DNA of 64,000 nt from VXPQ01 sp965223485. GTDB taxonomy: Bacteria > Bacteroidota > Rhodothermia > Rhodothermales > VXPQ01. Each line of letters starts with the position of its first letter. The first letter of the stretch is position 1. A program made the position numbers and the translations under genes. A model generated the notes under the pieces. That model was given only the letters and a program-made list of their open reading frames with translations, was not told the origin of the DNA and did not search any database. Shown here piece after piece: positions 26,753-34,947 of the stretch. The DNA lies in contig OZ244993.1 in assembly GCA_965223485.1 (NCBI GenBank), positions 2,480,001-2,544,000 on the forward strand. Direction: 5' to 3'.

Positions 26753-27736
26753 ATGGGCTACGCGAGTTCGGAATTTTCACCAACCGCCTTGATGGATGTC
26801 GCCACGGGCATCATCCGTCCGGATGCTAACCTCATCGAGGCATTTCTGGATCGTTACGACCGTCCCCAAACGCGTAAGGCCTACGGAGACGATTTGTGTG
26901 CTTTCTTCGGGTCCGACTTTGTGGATACCGTTACGGTACGTGACCTGTCCTTTACCGACATCAACCGGCACATCGCGGAAATGGAGGAAAATGGCTACAA
27001 GCCGGCCACCATCAAGCGGCGAATCGCGGCAATTCGGGGGTTTTGCGAATGGCTTTTGGCCCTTGGCATATTGTCCAGAAACCCGGCAAGCCGGCATGTA
27101 CTGCGTCGTATCCGTAAATCAAGTGGCCGCGACCGCACCCACGTTGTTTTGACTGCCGAGCAAGCCAAACGGCTCATTCAGGCTGCAACTCATCCAGGCC
27201 CGGATGGTAAGCAAGCCCATACGGCTCCGCGGGATCGAGCGCTTCTACTCACCCTCCTCCACTGCGTGCTACGCCGTTCAGAAGCTGCCGCCATGGATAT
27301 ACGGCATATCCGCTCGCTTGGAAACTACTGGGTGCTCGATCTCCCCGATACGAAGGGCGGAGCCGACCAGTACGTCAAAATCCCTGAGCATCTGGTGGAA
27401 GAGATCGAACGCATGAAAACCTATTATGGCATCACGGATGGCCCCCTCTGGCGCTCTCTGAGCAACAATAGTTTTGGACGGCGTCTTTCAGAACGTTCCA
27501 TCTATGGCATTGTGGATCGTACTGCACGGCGAGCCGGGCTCCCGCAGGAGATCGGGGCTCATTCACTCAGGCACACAGGCTGTACGCTTGCCATTGAGGC
27601 CGGTGCTTCTATCCAGCAGGTGCAGTCGCATGCCCGTCACAAAAAAATCGAAACGACCATGGTCTACGTTCACCAGCGCGACCGTCTGCGCGACAGTGCC
27701 GCAGACTACATCCATATTGAGAAAGAAAGCGATTGA
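26753..27736 (+). CDS. Tyrosine recombinase (XerC/D-like integrase)
   Basis: 327 aa phage/transposon-type integrase. The N-terminal SAM-like core-binding domain spans about residues 24-115. The catalytic domain has the full set: R174 (VLRRSEAA), K201 (DTKGG), H270-x-x-R273 (HSLRHT), H296 (HARHKK) and Tyr305 (MVYVHQ). It may move the neighbouring island or act as a resolvase. Start ATG 26753 follows the island's strong promoter by about 146 bp. Its stop is 27 nt from miaA. Att sites are not proven. Confidence 0.92.
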   Translation: MGYASSEFSPTALMDVATGIIRPDANLIEAFLDRYDRPQTRKAYGDDLCAFFGSDFVDTVTVRDLSFTDINRHIAEMEENGYKPATIKRRIAAIRGFCEWLLALGILSRNPASRHVLRRIRKSSGRDRTHVVLTAEQAKRLIQAATHPGPDGKQAHTAPRDRALLLTLLHCVLRRSEAAAMDIRHIRSLGNYWVLDLPDTKGGADQYVKIPEHLVEEIERMKTYYGITDGPLWRSLSNNSFGRRLSERSIYGIVDRTARRAGLPQEIGAHSLRHTGCTLAIEAGASIQQVQSHARHKKIETTMVYVHQRDRLRDSAADYIHIEKESD

Positions 27737-27763
27737 GCGCTTTTGGATTGACCCATAAATACA

Positions 27764-28675
27764 ATGCATGCCATTCCTTTGATTACTGGCCCTACTGCGG
27801 TGGGAAAAACAGAGTTAAGCATAAATCTTTCAGTATTACTTCAATCAGAAATCATTTCTGCTGACAGCAGGCAAGTATATCGGGAGATTACTATCGGGGT
27901 TGCAAAGCCTGACAAAGATGTACTGAGGCGCATTCCGCACCATTTCATCAACGAGCGGTCTCTTGAAGAGCCTTTTTCGGCGGGCATGTTTATGTCTGAA
28001 GCCCTTGACCGCATTGCCGACATTCTCGACCGGGGTCGAATTCCCCTCGTTACGGGCGGCTCCACCCTTTATTTACGAGCCCTCCAGTACGGCCTTGCCG
28101 ATATCCCTGACATCCCCCCTTCGGTACGTGCACATATCCGGAGACGACTCGACCAGGAAGGGCCCGAGGCGCTATATGAGGTATTGCAGCAGGTTGATCC
28201 CCGTGCCGCTGCTACTATGGACCCAACCAAAACGCAACGCCTGGCCCGGGCTCTCGAGGTATATGAGGCAACCGGCATTCCTGTCAGCCGCTTTCACGAA
28301 ACACAGGCGCCTCCTCCCTATGCTTTCCGTACGATCGTTTTACAGCGAAACCGGGAGGAACTCTACACGCGCATTGAACGCCGCGTGGACGAGATGCTGG
28401 CGGCGGGCCTTGTGGACGAAGTACGCGGTTTACTCGAGGCGGGATACGACCCGGGACTCAATCCACTGCGCACGATCGGCTATCAGGAGCCCATTGCTTT
28501 TCTGAAGGGTGAAATCACTGAAGACGAAATGGTGCGTTTGATCAAGCAAAACACGCGCCGCTACGCAAAACGGCAAGAAACATGGTTTCGGGGTGACCCC
28601 GAAGCGATTTTCATGGATGCCGCCCAGGATTCGCCGTCGCTTTTGGAAGAAGTGCAGGATGTATTGGGCCTTTAG
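27764..28675 (+). CDS. miaA: tRNA dimethylallyltransferase
   Basis: MiaA transfers dimethylallyl to A37 of UNN-reading tRNAs. Standard 303 aa. P-loop GPTAVGKTELSINLS at residues 8-22, SADSRQVYREI, GGSTLYLRAL and KRQETWFRGDPEAI are family signatures. Starts 27 nt after the integrase stop, and the integrase is unrelated, so cotranscription is only possible by read-through. Confidence 0.96.
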   Translation: MHAIPLITGPTAVGKTELSINLSVLLQSEIISADSRQVYREITIGVAKPDKDVLRRIPHHFINERSLEEPFSAGMFMSEALDRIADILDRGRIPLVTGGSTLYLRALQYGLADIPDIPPSVRAHIRRRLDQEGPEALYEVLQQVDPRAAATMDPTKTQRLARALEVYEATGIPVSRFHETQAPPPYAFRTIVLQRNREELYTRIERRVDEMLAAGLVDEVRGLLEAGYDPGLNPLRTIGYQEPIAFLKGEITEDEMVRLIKQNTRRYAKRQETWFRGDPEAIFMDAAQDSPSLLEEVQDVLGL

Positions 28676-28824
28676 GGGCTTTTATCCCCTCCTTGGTTCC
28701 ATTTGCTTTATTAGCCAAATAGTCGGTAACATTCCTGCAAGGGTGAAGCGTAGCGAGCGTGCGACGCCGGCATGAAGGTGGCGTACCGATCCACAAGGAA
28801 AAACGCGAAAAACAGGGGAATGTC

Positions 28825-29292
28825 ATGGATAACCAGAAGAGGCGTAGGGCTGTCGAAGAGGCAGTGAGACTAACACGACAGGCGAGCGAATCTGAAAAGT
28901 TTAGAGCAGAGAGTTCGAGACAATTGGCTCATGCATCGGAAGATGAAAACACCTTTGCTGCCAGATTTGAGCAACTCAAGGCAGAACGCAAACTGAAAAG
29001 GGATCAAAGGCTGTGGGATCTGGCAATCAAACCTGATCCGACTACCGTGTTATTGCCCAGTTTGGCTGACTGTAGGGATTCTGCTACCAAAGCACGAAGG
29101 AAGGCCAAGGAACAGCAAAACCTTGCCGACGGTATTGCCAAGCGAGTTGAAGAGAGTGAAGAAGAGATCGCTAAAATGGCATGGAATATGGCATTGGAAG
29201 TCTCTCAAAAAGTAGTTGGACAATGGTTAGAGGCTGCGGAGGCATGGAAAACGGCAGTGGGATTATACGAAAAAATGCAGGATACCGAATGA
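28825..29292 (+). CDS. Coiled-coil protein, unknown function (first of three)
   Basis: 155 aa from ATG 28825 (MDNQKRRRAVEEAV), preceded by AGGGGAA, a good ribosome site; the longer ORF start upstream is not needed. Almost wholly helical, with Lys/Glu-rich heptads through residues 1-75 and 95-155 (e.g. LKAERKLKRDQR, AKRVEESEEEIAKMAW), so a coiled coil is likely. No signal peptide or motif. It overlaps the next gene by 4 nt (ATGA) and lies in AT-rich DNA, unlike its flanks. No function can be assigned. Confidence 0.7.
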   Translation: MDNQKRRRAVEEAVRLTRQASESEKFRAESSRQLAHASEDENTFAARFEQLKAERKLKRDQRLWDLAIKPDPTTVLLPSLADCRDSATKARRKAKEQQNLADGIAKRVEESEEEIAKMAWNMALEVSQKVVGQWLEAAEAWKTAVGLYEKMQDTE

Positions 29293-29522
29293 CGACAAAG
29301 AGATACATCTTGGTGCTCCTAATTCTGGCCTTGTGTATAGGAGCGCAGGCACAGGACCAAGACGTTTACGAGGCTGAAAGGGAAGCCCAAATACAGGTTT
29401 CGGAAGCATTTGTACGACTTGCGGAGACGCAGACACGGTACGCAGAGGCATGGACTGCATTGCAGCGCGACAATTATACCGACGTTCTTACAGAAGAACA
29501 AGTAGGAAGGATGCGTACGTAA
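29289..29522 (+). CDS. Small exported helical protein, unknown function
   Basis: 77 aa. MTTKRYILVLLILALCIGAQAQ is a signal peptide with an AQA-type cleavage site; the mature part (about 55 aa) is helical and acidic, with QTRYAEAWTALQRDN. It begins inside the stop of the previous gene and is followed with one base of gap by the next. No family recognised. It may be a periplasmic partner of the two coiled-coil neighbours. Confidence 0.65.
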   Translation: MTTKRYILVLLILALCIGAQAQDQDVYEAEREAQIQVSEAFVRLAETQTRYAEAWTALQRDNYTDVLTEEQVGRMRT

Positions 29523-29523
29523 A

Positions 29524-29814
29524 ATGCGCGTTCTTGTGGCCCGCCGCTTTGCAGAGGATATGCTTGCCGAAATGGAACGGATGTCTGGCAAGGCTGAATC
29601 GTTGCGACGGTCAGCAGCAGACGAAAGAATGAATATTGAGGAAAGTATCAAGATATTGAGAAACCGTCGGCCCGATTGGCTTGGAGAGAATGAACGATCA
29701 TTACAGGATACCGAGCGTATGGCAGCAAACTTCGAACGGGCCGCAGCACTGTACAGACGGGCACAGATAGAGTATCTTGCCCTGAGTACGGAGTTAGAGG
29801 ACATAGCCCCGTAA
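29524..29814 (+). CDS. Coiled-coil protein, unknown function (third of three)
   Basis: 96 aa, mostly helical: MRVLVARRFAEDMLAEMERM, then ESIKILRNRRPDW, then a long helix DTERMAANFERAAALYRRAQIEYLALSTEL. No signal peptide and no motif. It starts 1 nt after the previous stop, so the three genes form one translational unit. Unrecognised. Confidence 0.62.
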   Translation: MRVLVARRFAEDMLAEMERMSGKAESLRRSAADERMNIEESIKILRNRRPDWLGENERSLQDTERMAANFERAAALYRRAQIEYLALSTELEDIAP

Positions 29815-30154
29815 CGTCATTCCTCGAACGGCAGGGAAGATTGATCCCCGATCTTGGGAAACGCTCGTTGGATGCTGCGCTTGAATGCACCCCAGTTTGC
29901 AGATCCTCGCATAAGGGCGATTACGGCGGCCAAGTGTTCCTTCAACTTCGGATGTCATCGGGATCTCCGTTTGCGCCCCAGATTTGGTTTGCCCACCTCC
30001 GCGCGCATCGCCCCTTTATCCCCCTTCGATCGAACAGATCCGCCTTTCCTCCTCGTAACGAGGGCGCGCCTGGCCTCACCGTACCCCCCTTCGTTATACA
30101 GCATCTCTCGGGGCGCGTCGCCTGAAACCAGCTCCGTTCGTAGCCCTTATCGCT
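29815..30154. other. Intergenic stretch with no supported gene
   Basis: Open frames here are short and have no family motifs or consistent composition. An antisense frame ending at 29942 draws a YTDG-like repeated peptide from the palindromes further right and is not treated as a gene. I see no RNA, insertion sequence or clear promoter in this part. Confidence 0.6.
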
Positions 30155-30308
30155 CCGGTATACCCGTCTGTATACCGGGATCCCTCGACAGGTAAACCCA
30201 TCGGTATACTGTGAAATGATCAAAGTATACCCATCGGTATACCAAGAGAACCATAGGTAGACCGATTGGTACACCCAACAGTCTCCATAGGTAGACCGAT
30301 CAGTCTAC
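30155..30308. promoter_or_regulatory. Five phased palindromic operator-like boxes upstream of TetR gene
   Basis: Five 18-bp boxes of the form GTATACC-n-GGTATAC. Box 1 is 30158-30175 (inside a perfect CCGGTATAC-6-GTATACCGG, 30155-30178). Box 2 is 30192-30209 (one arm altered). Box 3, GTATACCCATCGGTATAC, is 30225-30242. Box 4 is 30257-30274. Box 5, GTAGACCGATCAGTCTAC, is 30291-30308. Centres are 32-34 bp apart, close to three helical turns, so proteins would bind the same face. They likely bind the TetR product encoded 53 bp downstream. Confidence 0.72.
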
Positions 30309-30360
30309 CTCCAGAGAGAACAGAGGAAAATCGTTAAGAAAACGATTCCGAACGGACGAT

Positions 30361-31122
30361 ATGGCAGATGTACAAGGGGAGCACCTGCGTGCGGATATCC
30401 TGAATGCGGCAGCGACTTTATTCGGGGAATACGGGTATCAGGCGGTCGGCGTGGATGCCATCGCCAGAGAAGCCGATGTGGCGAAACGAACGCTATACCG
30501 GTATTTCGCGTCCAAAGATGAGTTGGTGCTCGAATACCTCGGCGTAGAAGCAGCCCATGTTCTGACATGGCTCCGGAAAAGCACGGAAAGTGCGAGAACC
30601 CCACTGGAAAAAGTAAAGGCGTTCTTTTCCGCACTTGCCGAACGAACCGGTTCGCCCTATTGCCGGGGATGCCCGTTCCAGATGGCCCTGGGCGAATATC
30701 CCAACGCGGATCACGCGGCAAACAGGCTTGCCCGAAGGCACAAGGAGGCGATACGAACCGAACTGGAGAAGTGGAGTGCCGCTGCCGGCTTCCGGGACAT
30801 TGTCGGGACCGCACATCGACTGTATTTGCTTATGGAAGGCGCCTGGGCATATGCTCGTCTGCACAGAGCATCCCTCGAACAGGTCCCTGTCGAGCACAGA
30901 GCCGCGGCCCTGAACGATGCGGTTATTCTTCTGGTTAGCGGCGGCCTTTATGCGGAAACACTGATCTCCGCCCTAAGACCTCCTTCCCGCAATCGTTCTT
31001 ATCGGCCGGAGGGTGCTGACGAAGGGCATCCAGTGGACACCGAGACCCTTTCCTTGTTTGCGAGCGCCCCCCCGCTTCCGGGCGCTGCCTCCTCGCCTCT
31101 TTCCACCACAAAAAGCGATTGA
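30361..31122 (+). CDS. TetR/AcrR-family transcriptional regulator
   Basis: 253 aa. N-terminal TetR helix-turn-helix at about residues 10-58 (ILNAAATLFGEYGYQAVGVDAIAREADVAKRTLYRYFASKDEL). The C-terminal ligand domain includes SPYCRGCPFQMALGEYPN, a motif found in many TetR regulators. The last 50 residues are a Pro/Ser-rich tail. The tail's coding region overlaps the 3' end of the convergent glycosyltransferase gene by 124 bp. Autoregulation through the five upstream palindromes is likely. Confidence 0.88.
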   Translation: MADVQGEHLRADILNAAATLFGEYGYQAVGVDAIAREADVAKRTLYRYFASKDELVLEYLGVEAAHVLTWLRKSTESARTPLEKVKAFFSALAERTGSPYCRGCPFQMALGEYPNADHAANRLARRHKEAIRTELEKWSAAAGFRDIVGTAHRLYLLMEGAWAYARLHRASLEQVPVEHRAAALNDAVILLVSGGLYAETLISALRPPSRNRSYRPEGADEGHPVDTETLSLFASAPPLPGAASSPLSTTKSD

Positions 31123-32999
31123 CGGTCCACGCATCGCCAGGTACGTTGTGCATGTACTACATGAACACCAGCCTCCTGGAAACAGGCCAGCCATTCGGTG
31201 TGTGTCCGAAAGCTAAGGTGTTCCTTCTGCTCTCGCATGGCTCCATCCGACCGCAGACGGTTTGCCCATCGATCCAGCCTGCGAAGCAACGCCAACTCCC
31301 GTTTCGATCCATAGGTCGACTCGAGGATCGCCACGCGGCGGCTGACACGAAGCGTCTCACGAAGCAGTTCGTCCGCAGATTCAGCGTGATGCAGGACAAA
31401 AGCCAGCAGGGAAGCGTCGAAGGCTCCGGAAGCGTAGGGCAGGCGTCGTCCTTCGTACACGTCCAGCGCAAGCATTGTCCTGTTTCTGTCGAGGATATCC
31501 ACCAGTTGTACATGTGCGCCAAGGCGTTCGGCCAGTTCCCTTCCAACATATCCCTCCCCGGCCCCCACATCGAGCACCGATTGGCCCTTCTCCAGAAAAC
31601 GCGCCAGCAGGGTTGCTTTTCGGGCGGCGCGCATCCGCAGCAAGAGGTCTACGAGAGGATGGCGATAGCGGTAGGCGGCCAGCACGGTCCATCCTCCCCA
31701 CCCTATCCAGACCCACATCCAGTATGGTCCGCCGGTATAGAGCAGATAGGTGCCGAGCGCGCACACCGAAAGCCAATACCAATGCCAGGAAGGGCGTTCT
31801 GCGGGTGCTGCAAGTACGAGCACGCCAAGAAGGTACCAGGGATGTACGGTGGTGGCGAACACGAGGAAACCGCCTGCCGCCCAAACAAAAATGCGCCGCA
31901 GGGTCCAGTCCTTCTGCAGGAAGCGTTGCCGGGCTACTATCCATGTTTTCCAGCCGATTCCGGCTGATTTGGGCCATGCTTTCCAGCCGGTCCCGGCCGG
32001 TTTTTGCCGCTGTGTGTACAGCATCGCCAGACCGGCAAGATATAGCGCAAACAGGGCCGGGCCGAGCTGCTTGCTCAGATCCATTCCGGTCAGCAGGGCC
32101 AGGAAGTGCTTTATGCCATAGTACAGACCGGCATTGAATTCGAAAAGGCGCACATAGAGATCCAGCGACGAAAGGACTTTCTCGATCACCCCCGGATGAA
32201 AGAAAGGCAGTGCTGGAAGGATTGCCATGCCGAGGCCCGCAGCTATGCTTTTCCAACCGAATCGGCGCCAAAGGAAGGGAAACAAAAGGAAGGGGTAGAG
32301 TTTGACGCCACCGGCACAGGCCAGCCAGACAGACGCCCACCCCCCCTGTTTCTTCGTTAGCGCGAACAACGTGAGCGCCAGAAACAGCACCATCGCCGCT
32401 TCGCCGTGCCCCTGACCGGCCCCGGCAAGCACGACCGCCGGATTCCATGCGTACAGCAATAGCTGGCGAGGACGGAGCATTCGACTCAGCACAAGTACCG
32501 CTCCGAACTCGAAGAGCGTCAGGAGTCCTTTGATGACGAACCAGGAGACCTCCCAGCCCTGATTGTAGAAGATGGCCCCGATCCGGAAAACGAACTGGGA
32601 TACGGGGGGATATACCGTGTAGCGGTCGGTCGAATTGAGTTCGGTGTATACGGGTTCGTCGTGCAGCGCCTCCAGTTCCGGACTATCGGGGGTATGCAGG
32701 TAGGGGTTATACCCCTCCGCTTGCACGAGGCCGTCCCATACGTACCGGTAGGCATCGTCAGAAAGGATGGGCGGCAGCCAGAATACGGCCAGCCGCAAGA
32801 CCAGCGCAAACCCGATCACGAGACCCATCGGCACATCCCCCCGCTTCCAGAGAAATGCACAGAGTGCGCCGGCGGCAAGCGCTGCAGCTACGAATCCCGC
32901 ACGGGTTCCTGGCGTGGCAGCCCACCACGCCATGCTGCTCATGGCCAAAGCAAGCAGCACGAGAAGGAGCCAGGTGAGGCCTGAGGGCTTAGCCGGCAT
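30999..32999 (-). CDS. Fusion: polytopic mannosyltransferase-like GT-C plus SAM-dependent methyltransferase
   Basis: 666 aa. Residues 1-440 are a multi-pass GT-C glycosyltransferase of the GT87/MptB-like type: SDDAYRYVWDGLVQAEGYNPYLH carries the catalytic Asp pair, and long hydrophobic spans follow, with VKLYPFLLFPFLW. Residues 460-630 are a class I methyltransferase: LDVGAGEGYVGRELAERL and ASLLAFVLHHAESADELLRETLRV. Having both on one chain is unusual. An internal near-repeat TGWKAWPKSAGIGWKTW lies near 345. It overlaps the upstream regulator gene by 11 nt. Likely modifies a lipid-linked glycan. Confidence 0.75.
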   Translation of the reverse strand: MPAKPSGLTWLLLVLLALAMSSMAWWAATPGTRAGFVAAALAAGALCAFLWKRGDVPMGLVIGFALVLRLAVFWLPPILSDDAYRYVWDGLVQAEGYNPYLHTPDSPELEALHDEPVYTELNSTDRYTVYPPVSQFVFRIGAIFYNQGWEVSWFVIKGLLTLFEFGAVLVLSRMLRPRQLLLYAWNPAVVLAGAGQGHGEAAMVLFLALTLFALTKKQGGWASVWLACAGGVKLYPFLLFPFLWRRFGWKSIAAGLGMAILPALPFFHPGVIEKVLSSLDLYVRLFEFNAGLYYGIKHFLALLTGMDLSKQLGPALFALYLAGLAMLYTQRQKPAGTGWKAWPKSAGIGWKTWIVARQRFLQKDWTLRRIFVWAAGGFLVFATTVHPWYLLGVLVLAAPAERPSWHWYWLSVCALGTYLLYTGGPYWMWVWIGWGGWTVLAAYRYRHPLVDLLLRMRAARKATLLARFLEKGQSVLDVGAGEGYVGRELAERLGAHVQLVDILDRNRTMLALDVYEGRRLPYASGAFDASLLAFVLHHAESADELLRETLRVSRRVAILESTYGSKRELALLRRLDRWANRLRSDGAMREQKEHLSFRTHTEWLACFQEAGVHVVHAQRTWRCVDRQSLFVVERGEEAAPGSGGALANKERVSVSTGCPSSAPSGR

Positions 33000-33411
33000 G
33001 GAAGATCAACCGTACCTTCCTGCCGTTGTTTTCGAACACCACCTTGTCGGCCATGGATTGCATGAAGAGCAGACCGCGACCCCCCTCCTGCAGAAGATTC
33101 TCGCACGCAAGCGGATCGGCAGAGGTGGTTGGATTGAATCCCTCTCCCTCGTCCTCTACAGCCACTTCGATGCGCCGTCCCGCCGCTTCCATCCGGAAAT
33201 GGACCTGCTTCGTGCGGTCGAACCGGTTTCCGTGCTCAATCGCATTCGTAACGGCCTCAACGGTCAGAAGAACGATACGATAGGCAAGGTCTTCATCGGT
33301 CACGCGTTCTTCGAGAAAGGCTTCCGTTTCGGGGACAATCCGTTCGATGCTCGCCCGTTCACTGGTGAGCACCCGTTCCATTACGCCCGGATTCAACGGC
33401 TTGTCATGCAT
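32989..33411 (-). CDS. ATP-binding anti-sigma-factor-like protein (HATPase_c)
   Basis: 140 aa from ATG 33411 (MHDKPLNPGVMERVL). A GHKL ATPase resembling RsbW/SpoIIAB: N-box VEAVTNAIEHGN, G1 DEGEGFNPT and G2 LLQEGGRGLLFMQSMADKV. Such proteins bind anti-anti-sigma partners or phosphorylate them. It sits between two glycosyltransferase genes; its stop overlaps the next start by 11 nt, so it is in their operon. Partners are not in the window. Confidence 0.82.
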   Translation of the reverse strand: MHDKPLNPGVMERVLTSERASIERIVPETEAFLEERVTDEDLAYRIVLLTVEAVTNAIEHGNRFDRTKQVHFRMEAAGRRIEVAVEDEGEGFNPTTSADPLACENLLQEGGRGLLFMQSMADKVVFENNGRKVRLIFHAG

Positions 33412-33430
33412 GGTAATCCTGATGATCCGT

Positions 33431-34771
33431 TCATCCCCTTTCTTCCATAATATCGTTAAAAATACCGGCCAGTGCACCTGCAAGACGCTCCCGGTCGAAT
33501 CCGGCTATATATGCCGGATCGGGATGCGGCAGGCGCCCCTCGCGCCACTGCTCGTACAACTGTTCGATCGCCCTGCCAATCACATCCGGTGCGGCGTCCG
33601 GCTCCACTATTTTCGAGGCGCCGTACTCCTTGAGGGCATTGCGCGCCACGCCCTCCGGAACCAGGCCCAGCACCGGTTTCCGGGCACCGAAATACTCGTA
33701 CAGCTTCCCGGTCCATATTCGTCCGGACCCCTCGGCTCGTCCGATCGTCATCCAGAGAACATCCGTCGCGAGCAGGCCGGATACGGCTTCCCCGTGCGGG
33801 AGATAGCCCGTATGACGGATCATGTCCTCGATACCTAATTGTGCGGCAACGGTTTTGGCGAATGCAGGCAACAAGCCCACGAAGACTGCGCGTATGTGCT
33901 TACGGAGTGCCGGTTTTCTCTCCACAAGCGCCGCCAGCCCCCGCAGAAAGGGTTCCGGGGATTGCGCATCGTAGAACACGCCGCTGTAAAGCAGCGTGAA
34001 TACCTTCGGATCCATGGTCAGGCCGGGAATGCGAGGCTCGGCGACGAAATCCGCGGGATCGTACCCTTGCGGTATGACCCGTACGTTTTCCGGGGTAAGG
34101 ATGCCCGGATGACGCGCGGCAAGGCTTTCCCGGATGGCGTCGCCGATGACTACGATCCGGTCCGCAGCTTTTAGCGCGCGGCCTTCGAGCCAGGTCGAAC
34201 GCGCCCGGTGAAACGGGGTCGGGTAGATATGGCGAGGATTGCCCACCCAATCGTCCCGAAAATCGAGGACAAGGGGCAAGCCCGTTTTCCGGGCCAGCCG
34301 GGCGGCGGCCAGGTGCGATGTGTAGGGCGGCGCCGAAGAATAGATCAGGTCGTACGGCTTCTCCTTGAGTATATTCAGGGCCTGCCCGAGGGCAGGGCGC
34401 ATCCACCCCACCTTGTTGTCGGGTACGAAGACCCATTGGCTCAGCGTTGACAACCCCTGCCGTACGGATTCCCTGGGTAGATCCACTACGGTGCGTTTGC
34501 CGAAAAGGCGAGTAGGATCCCAGGAGGCGGTGCGACGGATCGTTATACCGGCCTCCTCGACCTCGCGCAGCAGGCTGTTGTCGTAGGCAAAATAGCCATG
34601 CGGGCGGCAGGTAACGACCGTCGATTCCCAGCCATAACGGGGCAGGTATTTCAGGAACTTGGCGGTCCGCTGGACACCGCTCAGGCCCATCGGCGGAAAG
34701 TAATAGGCGAAGACGAGGGCCCGGCGCGTTTTCTGTCGGATCACAGGAGATGTCGTGTTCGATGTGCTCAT
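33431..34771 (-). CDS. GT4-family glycosyltransferase
   Basis: 446 aa from ATG 34771 (a GTG at 34783 is possible). GT-B fold: N-terminal AYYFPPMGLSGVQRTAKFLKYLPRYGWESTVVT, then YSSAPPYTSHLAAARLARKTGLP, and a C-terminal nucleotide-sugar domain with GRIWTGKLYEYFGARKPVLGLVP, including the family's E-x7-E-like acidic positions. Likely transfers a sugar to a lipid carrier or glycan. First gene of the minus-strand operon that continues with the ATP-binding regulator and the fusion enzyme. Confidence 0.85.
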   Translation of the reverse strand: MSTSNTTSPVIRQKTRRALVFAYYFPPMGLSGVQRTAKFLKYLPRYGWESTVVTCRPHGYFAYDNSLLREVEEAGITIRRTASWDPTRLFGKRTVVDLPRESVRQGLSTLSQWVFVPDNKVGWMRPALGQALNILKEKPYDLIYSSAPPYTSHLAAARLARKTGLPLVLDFRDDWVGNPRHIYPTPFHRARSTWLEGRALKAADRIVVIGDAIRESLAARHPGILTPENVRVIPQGYDPADFVAEPRIPGLTMDPKVFTLLYSGVFYDAQSPEPFLRGLAALVERKPALRKHIRAVFVGLLPAFAKTVAAQLGIEDMIRHTGYLPHGEAVSGLLATDVLWMTIGRAEGSGRIWTGKLYEYFGARKPVLGLVPEGVARNALKEYGASKIVEPDAAPDVIGRAIEQLYEQWREGRLPHPDPAYIAGFDRERLAGALAGIFNDIMEERG

Positions 34772-34947
34772 GTAACGTTTCACGCCTACGGGGCACTATG
34801 AACGCAAGAGGGACTTTTCGGGTTCGGCGGCGTTTCAGCCTGCTTCAATAATCGGTGTTGTATCCGACCGCATTCCCCAACGCAGTATAGGATACTCTGA
34901 TCAAGACCACTTCGCTCAGCACTCCACTTTCGCGCGTAAAGGATGTC

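Noticed and set aside
29942..30274. Antisense ORF with YTDG-like repeats
   Set aside because: It is made by reading the palindromic operator boxes; no start signal or homology.
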